The notes beneath the pieces are model-generated. The model was not told the origin of the DNA, did no database searches, and saw nothing but the letters and a program-made list of their open reading frames with translations. This document shows positions 1 through 5,738 of a stretch of DNA of 10,562 nucleotides, in pieces (within the stretch, counting starts at the first letter, position 1; each line of letters begins with the position of its first letter). The position numbers were made by a program, and so were the translations under genes. The DNA comes from Planctomycetaceae bacterium (lineage in GTDB: Bacteria; Planctomycetota; Planctomycetia; Pirellulales; Thermoguttaceae), in contig WRCR01000104.1 of assembly GCA_009783865.1 (NCBI GenBank), positions 1-10,562 of the forward strand, given 5' to 3'.

Positions 1-594
1 ACTTGTTCCGTCTCTTACCGCAGCAAAAGTGTACCACAAGCCGATTCCGAAGGGACCGCGGTTATTTTTGTTGTTACCACCTACAGTTAAGTTGACGGTA
101 ACTGAGTAATCGCCGCTACTGATAGCGTAATTCGTTCTGCCGGATTCATTGTTCGCTTTTTCAAATATGTTTGAGTCCGAAGGACAACTCAGGAATTTGA
201 ATTGTGTTCTCGTAACTTCTATGAACCCAGCGGAGGTGGTACTGTCAGAGTCACCCGTCCGATGTCTCCATACATTATCACTTACCATTTTTTCATAACC
301 GGCTGTCTCCTCACAATAAGGTACCAGCCAGAGGAAAGCACTAAACCGACCTATCGACATAGCCCCGTTTGTCGGTACCGGTCTTCCGCACGGTATAGCA
401 TTTCTTGCTTCGTGATAGTTGTGAACGGCAATACCAAGTTGCTTCAGGTTGTTGGTACAACTCATTCTTCTTGCTGCTTCTCTTGCGGCTTGTACGGCAG
501 GCAAGAGCAGCCCCACTAATACGCCGATAATGGCGATAACTACCAAGAGTTCAACGAGGGTAAAACCTCTCCAATTTAAATTATGTTTCTTCAT
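1..594 (-). CDS. DUF1559 family pseudopilin-like secreted protein, N-terminal part (runs off the left edge)
   Basis: The minus strand is open from an ATG at 594 to the window edge, giving 198 codons without a stop. The protein starts with a short basic leader, then a prepilin-type cleavage site Gly10|Phe11 followed by TLVELLVVIAIIGVL and a hydrophobic helix (about residues 11-33). Next comes the family hallmark LLPAVQAAREAARRMSCTNN (residues 30-49), then KQLGIAVHNYH. A conserved LSCPSD lies at 135-140 and the chain is cut within the usual DGTSNT motif (DGTS, 195-198), so roughly half of a typical 300-400 residue protein is present. In this family the N-terminus resembles type II secretion or type IV pilin precursors processed by a PilD-like peptidase; the function is unknown. 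The start is supported by an AAGGTG ribosome site six bases upstream (601-606). It is divergently transcribed from nrdJ. Confidence 0.93.
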   Translation of the reverse strand, partial: MKKHNLNWRGFTLVELLVVIAIIGVLVGLLLPAVQAAREAARRMSCTNNLKQLGIAVHNYHEARNAIPCGRPVPTNGAMSIGRFSAFLWLVPYCEETAGYEKMVSDNVWRHRTGDSDSTTSAGFIEVTRTQFKFLSCPSDSNIFEKANNESGRTNYAISSGDYSVTVNLTVGGNNKNNRGPFGIGLWYTFAAVRDGTS

Positions 595-618
595 TGTAGG
601 CACCTTTTGTAAAAAATT

Positions 619-652
619 GAAAATTAAAAAACATTCAGCGGACACTGAACGT
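619..652 (-). terminator. Terminator-like hairpin in the leader of the left DUF1559 gene (possible attenuator)
   Basis: On the minus strand ACGTTCAG (652-645) pairs with CTGAATGT (638-631): eight pairs including one G-U, with a six-base loop TGTCCG. It is followed at once by the T-rich run TTTTTTAATTTTC (631-619, its first T being the last base of the stem). That is the form of a weak intrinsic terminator. It lies between the candidate promoter and the ATG, so it could stop stray transcription entering from the right or attenuate the DUF1559 gene. No upstream gene on this strand clearly needs a terminator. Confidence 0.4.
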
Positions 653-669
653 AAACCGGATTTTCTCAT

Positions 670-698
670 ATACTACTTGAAAAATCGGCAAATTTCAA
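670..698 (-). promoter_or_regulatory. Candidate sigma70-type promoter for the left DUF1559 gene
   Basis: Read on the minus strand, TTGAAA (693-698, 5/6 to TTGACA) is followed after 17 bases by TAGTAT (670-675, 4/6 to TATAAT). This would start RNA near 663 and leave a leader of about 70 bases before the ATG at 594. The region is AT-rich, so chance matches are likely. Confidence 0.35.
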
Positions 699-908
699 GA
701 TTAAATTTCTAAAACAGCGAAATTTTTAGGAAATTTTGGGAACCGGAGTACCGGCTAAATGGATGCAAAATACATTACATTTCCCCAAACTATTGAAATA
801 TAAAGAATTAGGCAACCCTCAAGAGACCGGTCCGCCATGTCGGGAAAAAATCCCCAATCCCGTAAGTTCTTAATAAAACGCAACTTGAGGAAATTCTGAG
901 GAAGGCAG

Positions 909-936
909 TTGACAAGGTTTTCAAACCGGTTAGAAT
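909..936 (+). promoter_or_regulatory. Candidate distal nrdJ promoter (P1)
   Basis: A perfect TTGACA (909-914) is followed after 16 bases by TAGAAT (931-936, 5/6 to TATAAT). RNA would start near 943, about 205 bases before the nrdJ ATG. The two NrdR-box-like sites at 956-1003 lie just downstream, where a bound repressor could block transcription. Confidence 0.45.
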
Positions 937-955
937 TCCCGTCAGACAAGTGAAA

Positions 956-1003
956 AAACGCTATCTAGTGTATTCCGAAAAAAAAATACACTAGATATAG
1001 GAA
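956..1003 (+). promoter_or_regulatory. Tandem NrdR-box-like sites upstream of nrdJ
   Basis: Two 16-base sites at 956-971 (AAACGCTATCTAGTGT) and 988-1003 (ACACTAGATATAGGAA) each match the known NrdR consensus acaCwAtATaTwGtgt at 12 of 16 positions. The second matches all of the conserved core positions. They are separated by 16 bases, 32 bp start to start or about three helical turns, which is the usual geometry of paired NrdR boxes at ribonucleotide reductase promoters. Their better halves form a perfect 13-bp inverted repeat (962-974 with 985-997), so the same bases could also fold as a hairpin. The position upstream of nrdJ makes NrdR control the best explanation. NrdR itself is not encoded in this window. 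Confidence 0.55.
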
Positions 1004-1010
1004 TTCGCTA

Positions 1011-1038
1011 TTGTAAAACCTTCAGAAAGTGTTACAAT
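1011..1038 (+). promoter_or_regulatory. Candidate proximal nrdJ promoter (P2)
   Basis: TTGTAA (1011-1016, 4/6) and TACAAT (1033-1038, 5/6) are 16 bases apart, giving a start near 1045 and a leader of about 100 bases. The NrdR-like sites sit immediately upstream and the palindrome 1041-1061 covers the predicted start site. Confidence 0.35.
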
Positions 1039-1040
1039 GG

Positions 1041-1061
1041 CTGTTATAAATGTTATAACAG
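1041..1061 (+). promoter_or_regulatory. Perfect 9-3-9 palindrome, candidate operator
   Basis: CTGTTATAA (1041-1049) and its exact reverse complement TTATAACAG (1053-1061) flank the spacer ATG. A related direct repeat TGTTACAA begins at 1030, so TGTTAYAA occurs three times, at 1030, 1042 and 1051. The symmetry suggests a dimeric DNA-binding protein acting at the start of the nrdJ transcript. The regulator is not recognisable from the site alone. Confidence 0.45.
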
Positions 1062-1147
1062 AATAGTGAAAAATTCGGCTTGTCGCCGTCCCCCTTTTTA
1101 CCGTTTCCTTAACCTTCTAACCGGTATTTTGTACCGCAGAGGATAAT

Positions 1148-4100
1148 ATGATTAGTTTGGATGCTTCTTCTGATTCATCTCCCCGTTCCAATTCTGAACA
1201 GCCCGCCGGAAAAGTTGCCGCAGCAACTTCGGTAATTGACGAAACAGCAGAGTCCGTGCTGACGGAACCGCGTTCCGCAAGAGGTCTTAATCGAGCCGAT
1301 GCGGGCGGTGATACCAACACCGGACTTTCCGGCAGATTGAAAATTAACCCCGTCTTCTGTCCTGAAAATGTCAGAGACCCCTTTGATACTGTCAAGTGGG
1401 CTATCCGTACCGCAGCGATTAAAGGCGAAGGCGGCACTGTGTTCTTCGAGCAGAACGACTGCGAGTTTCCCGAAACTTGGAGCCAACTTTCCGTGAATAT
1501 CGTCGCCAGCAAATACTTTTACGGCGAAATGAACACTCCGCAGCGGGAAAAAAGTATGCGGCAGATTATTCACCGCATAAGCAGAACGATTGCCGATTGG
1601 GGCGTTGAAGACGGATATTTTGCCGACAAACACGAAGGCGAGACCTTTTATCGCGACTTAACGTGGCTCCTCCTGCATCAATACGGTTCGTTTAATTCGC
1701 CGGTCTGGTTCAATGTCGGATTGTTTCAGCAATACGGCGTGAACGGCGGAAAATGCACTTGGCATTGGGACGAAAAAGCGGGAGAAGCGGTTCAACCGAA
1801 GAATTCCTATCAATTTCCGCAGGCATCGGCGTGTTTCATTCAGAGCGTTGAAGACGACATGGAGTCGATAATGGGACTCGCCCAAAGCGAGGCAATGCTC
1901 TTCAAATTCGGCAGCGGCACCGGTACTGACCTCTCCACGATTCGTTCCAGCAAAGAAAAACTTTCCGGCGGCGGCAAACCATCGGGACCCTTGTCTTTTA
2001 TGCGGGTTTATGACCAAATTGCCGCCGTTGTAAAAAGCGGAGGAAAAACACGCCGCGCCGCTAAAATGCAATCGCTCAAAGTGACGCATCCCGATATCAT
2101 GGAATTCATCGACTGCAAACTCCGTGAAGAGAAAAAAGCGAAAATTCTGATGAAAGAAGGATTGTCGTGGGAAGATTCCTACTCTTCCGTGATGTATCAA
2201 AATGCGAATCTTTCTGTTAGGTTGACGGACGACTTCATGCATGCAGTCAAAGAAGACAAAGTTTGGGCAACCCGCTGGGTTACCGACCCAAGCAAGAAAG
2301 GACCGGAATACCCCGCCCGCGACATTTTCGATAAAATTGCCAACACGGCTTGGGAATGCGGAGACCCCGGTATTCAATATGATACGACCATTAACTGCTG
2401 GAACACTGTGCCGAACTCCGGCAGAATCAATGCGTCCAACCCTTGCAGTGAGTATATGTCGCTTGACGACACCGCCTGCAATCTGGCAAGCATCAATCTG
2501 ATGAAGTTTCGCACCCCCGAAGGTCTTTTCGATGCAAAGCGGTTCATTCAATGCTGCCGGATTTTCTTTATCGCACAGGAAATTATCGTTGACCGCGCCA
2601 GTTATCCCATTAAGAAAATTGCGGAAAACAGCCATAAATTCCGTGCCATCGGTTTGGGTTATTCCAATCTTGGTTCATTGATAATGTCGCTTGGACTTCC
2701 TTACGATTCCGATGAAGCCCGCGGTTTGTGCAGCGTCATTACTGCTTTGATGCACGGGGCGGCTTACCGAACCAGTGCTGAATTAGCGGCAACGGTCGGA
2801 ACCTTTGAAGCGTTCAATGAAAACCGGGAACCGATGTTGAAAATTATTGACATGCACTGGGATGCGGTCAACCGTATCAAGTGCTGTTTCGATTCCCTCA
2901 AAAAACAGGCGCAAGATCTTTGGGACGATGTCCGCAACCGCGGCAGCCGTTTCGGTTTCCGAAATGCTCAAGCGACGGTTCTTGCTCCGACGGGAACGAT
3001 TAGTTTCATGATGGACTGCGACACAACGGGTATTGAACCGGATATCGCGCTTGTCAAGTTCAAATCGCTTGCCGGCGGCGGAACACTGCGCATGGTCAAC
3101 GGTACCGTTCCGATTGCGCTGCGGACTATCGGTTATATGGAAGATGATATTGCCGCTATTGTGAAGCACCTTGAAGAGAAAGGAACGCTGTTTGAAGCAC
3201 CGGTGCTGCTTGAAGAGCATTTACCGATATTTGACTGTGCATTTCCGGCATCGGGTTCGGGAAGATGTATTTCTTGGGAAGGACATGTTCGAATGATGGC
3301 GGCGGCACAGCCGTTTCTTTCCGGTGCGATTTCAAAGACGGTTAATATGCCGAATTCTTCAACGCCGCAGGAGATTGCCGGTGCTTATATGCTCAGTTGG
3401 GAACTCGGTTTGAAAGCGGTGGCGGTTTATCGGGACGGTTCCAAAGGAGCGCAGCCCTTGTCGGCAACCGAGGAAAGCAAGGACAACGCAAGTGAAAGCG
3501 CAAAGACGAAACGGGAAAAACGAAAGTTGGCTGGACCTCAGCGTAAACGTTTGCCGGACACCCGTGACTCGATTACACATAAGTTTAGTATATCCGGTCA
3601 CGAAGGATACATCACGGTTGGAATGTATCCTGATGGTAGGGTCGGCGAAATGTTTATCACAATGGCGAAAGAGGGAAGCACTATCGGCGGCTTGATGGAT
3701 TGTTTCGGAACGGCGATTTCAATGAGTTTGCAATACGGTGTGCCGTTGAGTGTTTATGTCGATAAATTTTCGCATACCCGATTTGAACCGCTGGGACATA
3801 CGAAAAATAGCGAGATTCCGCAGGCGAAAAGTTTGGTGGATTACATTTTCCGCTGGCTTGGCAGAAGGTTCCTGCCGAACATGCCGTCTGTTATGCAAGA
3901 CCCGCAGAATCATTTTAATGACGACAATGAGACCGGCAAAGAACGGCGTTGCGGAAATGCTTTTGTGAATCCAGTTGAAACGCCGTATGTATCGGATAAT
4001 AAGCCGCGGGAGTTGGCGGCGATGAGCGTTTCGGTGATTGACAGTCCTTCGGTTGATGAAGCGGCTGAATACTCCGGCTACGCGACACCGGAAGGGCAGT

Positions 4101-4213
4101 ACGGCAGTTTTCAGTCAGATGCTCCGTTATGTGACGAGTGCGGACACATGACTTACCGCAGCGGCAGTTGTTACGCTTGCCGCAACTGCGGAAAGACCAC
4201 CGGCTGCGGTTAA
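1148..4213 (+). CDS. nrdJ: Vitamin B12-dependent (class II) ribonucleoside-diphosphate reductase
   Basis: This 1021-residue cytoplasmic enzyme reduces ribonucleotides to deoxyribonucleotides with adenosylcobalamin as radical source, so no NrdB-type subunit is needed. After an S/A-rich N-terminal stretch (about 1-60) the catalytic barrel runs from about 65 to 765. Visible landmarks are Cys229 in SACF (first redox cysteine), the active-site NPCSE at 431-435 (thiyl Cys433, with Asn431 and Glu435), Cys444 in DTACNLASIN (second redox cysteine), and the loop PTGTISFMMDCDTTGIEP at 614-631. A TSCPD-type domain follows a charged linker (about 803-905). The tail carries cysteines at 995, 998, 1008, 1011, 1014 and 1020, which fits a metal-binding or disulfide-relay tail. 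I see no ATP-cone at the N-terminus. The ATG is supported by AGAGGA at 1138-1143. There is no sign of a cobalamin riboswitch in the leader. The N-terminal 60 residues are poorly conserved in type, so a later start cannot be fully excluded. Confidence 0.97.
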   Translation: MISLDASSDSSPRSNSEQPAGKVAAATSVIDETAESVLTEPRSARGLNRADAGGDTNTGLSGRLKINPVFCPENVRDPFDTVKWAIRTAAIKGEGGTVFFEQNDCEFPETWSQLSVNIVASKYFYGEMNTPQREKSMRQIIHRISRTIADWGVEDGYFADKHEGETFYRDLTWLLLHQYGSFNSPVWFNVGLFQQYGVNGGKCTWHWDEKAGEAVQPKNSYQFPQASACFIQSVEDDMESIMGLAQSEAMLFKFGSGTGTDLSTIRSSKEKLSGGGKPSGPLSFMRVYDQIAAVVKSGGKTRRAAKMQSLKVTHPDIMEFIDCKLREEKKAKILMKEGLSWEDSYSSVMYQNANLSVRLTDDFMHAVKEDKVWATRWVTDPSKKGPEYPARDIFDKIANTAWECGDPGIQYDTTINCWNTVPNSGRINASNPCSEYMSLDDTACNLASINLMKFRTPEGLFDAKRFIQCCRIFFIAQEIIVDRASYPIKKIAENSHKFRAIGLGYSNLGSLIMSLGLPYDSDEARGLCSVITALMHGAAYRTSAELAATVGTFEAFNENREPMLKIIDMHWDAVNRIKCCFDSLKKQAQDLWDDVRNRGSRFGFRNAQATVLAPTGTISFMMDCDTTGIEPDIALVKFKSLAGGGTLRMVNGTVPIALRTIGYMEDDIAAIVKHLEEKGTLFEAPVLLEEHLPIFDCAFPASGSGRCISWEGHVRMMAAAQPFLSGAISKTVNMPNSSTPQEIAGAYMLSWELGLKAVAVYRDGSKGAQPLSATEESKDNASESAKTKREKRKLAGPQRKRLPDTRDSITHKFSISGHEGYITVGMYPDGRVGEMFITMAKEGSTIGGLMDCFGTAISMSLQYGVPLSVYVDKFSHTRFEPLGHTKNSEIPQAKSLVDYIFRWLGRRFLPNMPSVMQDPQNHFNDDNETGKERRCGNAFVNPVETPYVSDNKPRELAAMSVSVIDSPSVDEAAEYSGYATPEGQYGSFQSDAPLCDECGHMTYRSGSCYACRNCGKTTGCG

Positions 4214-4243
4214 TACAATTCAACCGCCGCCGTCAAATCTCTC

Positions 4244-4273
4244 TTGACACCCGCCCGCAAAATTCGTTACACT
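4244..4273 (+). promoter_or_regulatory. Sigma70-type promoter placing the RNA start at the barrel-protein ATG
   Basis: A perfect TTGACA (4244-4249) is followed after 18 bases by TACACT (4268-4273, 4/6). The expected RNA start, about seven bases beyond the -10 box, coincides with the ATG at 4280. No Shine-Dalgarno-like sequence precedes that ATG. The message may therefore be leaderless. Confidence 0.55.
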
Positions 4274-4279
4274 TCGTTC

Positions 4280-5632
4280 ATGCGTACACTTCAGGTGCGT
4301 TGGGTTCACCTTGCAATTCTATTGTTCCTGCTTCTCTGCTGGAAACAGGAAAGCGTTATCTTTGCGCAAGAATTGACGCTCAGCGGTGCCGGGCCTATCA
4401 ATCACTCGCTGGCAGGTGTTGCCGCAGCACTGCCGCGTGACTCCGCCGGAGCAATTCAGTGGAATCCCGCAACTATTTCCTTCCTCGAAAAGTCAGAATT
4501 TCAATTCGGCTGGGGAAGACACAATCCGCCCTGGTACGGTGACGAACCCATCGGATACACCGCTTTAGTAGGTCTTTGGCTTACTTAGGAAATAGTCAAA
4601 AATACAGTCATCAACAATAACAATGACGACGATTGGAAACAATGGAATAGCAACTCGGACGACACATACCCCAAGTTCGGCTCTTACAAGCACGGAAAAA
4701 TCCGCGTTCCCGCGCTTTCATACGTGTATCATAAAGACCGGTATTGGTCATATGGCTTGGCCATTTCGGAGTACGGAGCGAACAAAGCCGGTGCTTTGGT
4801 GATAGACGATAAAGTTGGAATTTGCGAATACTCCTTTCGCGGCTATGAATTTGTACCAACCGTATCATACAAGGAGAGCAAACGGTTTTCGTTTGGACTT
4901 TCGCCGATTTTTTCAATAGAAGAAATGCCCAATGCTTCGCTGCCGGTGATAGTTAGCCGGTACTCCGCTGCTCCCGAACAAGACCGGCGGAGCAAAGCGG
5001 GCTTCGGTTTGCAAGCCGGAATGTTTTACTCGCCGGTCGAACACCTCCGTTTTGGTGCCAGTGTGAGAACGCCGCTGTTGATTAACCGGTTCACGTACCG
5101 CTGGACTGACCCCATTACCGGTGAACCCGGTACGCAGCGGCTGCACTTCTCGCAGGACTCGGCATTCCGCATTGTATTGGGAACTTCATACACTTTCAAT
5201 TCTTATAAAACAACTCTTGCCGCTGATTTTCGATACAGCGATTATTCTCACGCATCGGCATTGTACGACATACCGGCATCGTTTGATACGGAAGTCAAAA
5301 AGCAGGACATTTCACGGGCGGTCTATTCGCTGGCATTTGGTGCGGAACATCGTCCGTGGGACATCATTGCGTTCCGAATGGGTTATCAATGGAATCACGC
5401 CGTAATTCCTAAAAAGGCAATTATTTACAACACGGGCTTACCAATTCAGAGCGGACACTCGATTCATTACGGTGTAACGTTTTTCTTCAGTGAGATTTTT
5501 GATTTGTCGTTCTCCTCATCTAATTCCTTCGGCAGCGGTCAGGAGACGATTCACACTGAAAGCGGTTCGGTCAGTTTCCGCCGCAATCCGAACCGCAGCA
5601 ATTTCTGGGCTGCTGCGCGGGTTAGATTTTGA
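4280..5632 (+). pseudogene. FadL/OmpP1-like outer-membrane transport protein, interrupted by an in-frame TAG
   Basis: The frame from ATG 4280 to TGA 5630-5632 spans 450 codons and is broken only by TAG at 4586-4588 (codon 103). A hydrophobic signal peptide (about residues 1-29, probable cleavage after IFA) is followed by LSGAGPINHSLAGVAAALP and AGAIQWNPATISFL. These are the glycine/alanine-rich N-terminal signature of FadL/OmpP1/TodX-like porins, which import hydrophobic compounds across the outer membrane. The rest has alternating polar/aromatic beta-strand character and ends in Phe (AAARVRF), as outer-membrane barrels do. Both halves lie in one frame and the join reads sensibly through IRVPALSYVY, so this is a single base change, a sequencing error, or readthrough, not a frameshift. 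Without readthrough only a 102-residue exported fragment would be made. The downstream piece has a possible GTG at 4724 but no ribosome site and no signal peptide. TAG is used as a normal stop at 10030-10032, so recoding is unlikely. Confidence 0.82.
4586..4588 (+). other. In-frame amber codon inside the porin-like gene
   Basis: TAG lies in the same frame as the coding sequence on both sides. The 45 codons after it, up to the first possible restart at 4724, contain no other stop. One base change would restore CAG, AAG, GAG, TGG, TTG, TCG, TAT or TAC. Confidence 0.9.
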
Positions 5633-5647
5633 GCATGTCCGAGTATT

Positions 5648-5677
5648 CCGCCGTTCCGCCAATTTCTTTGTCGGCGG
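5648..5677. other. Possible stem in the convergent gap
   Basis: The 106-base gap between the convergent stops (5632 and 5739) holds CCGCCG (5648-5653), which can pair with CGGCGG (5672-5677) around an 18-base loop. A competing CCGCC lies at 5656-5660. No T-run follows on either strand, so it is a poor intrinsic terminator. I see nothing else in the gap. Confidence 0.2.
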
Positions 5678-5738
5678 TTATAGATATATTGCCCCTTTCA
5701 GAGTAAACGTGGGTATTAAGTTAATGTCAACCCGCTGG

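Noticed and set aside
836..866. Short GGGA / TCCC inverted repeat with an A-run
   Set aside because: The four-base stem is too short and has no T-run in a useful direction; expected by chance in AT-rich DNA.
755..949. A 64-codon minus-strand open frame in the divergent intergenic region
   Set aside because: It starts with TTG, has no ribosome site, resembles no known family and overlaps the predicted nrdJ promoter P1.
1004..1147. A cobalamin riboswitch for the B12-dependent reductase
   Set aside because: The leader is short and AT-rich and I cannot see a B12-box-like core or the long paired elements of that class.
1658..2635. A 325-codon minus-strand open frame inside nrdJ
   Set aside because: It is a shadow of the nrdJ catalytic core; the plus-strand reading has all the active-site motifs.
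4586..4588. Genome-wide reassignment of TAG to an amino acid
   Set aside because: A DUF1559 gene in this window ends naturally at TAG (10030-10032), so TAG works as a stop here.
4724..5632. A separate gene starting at the GTG at 4724
   Set aside because: It has no ribosome site or signal peptide, and the same frame continues upstream to the TAG and into the porin N-terminus, so it is the second part of one interrupted gene.
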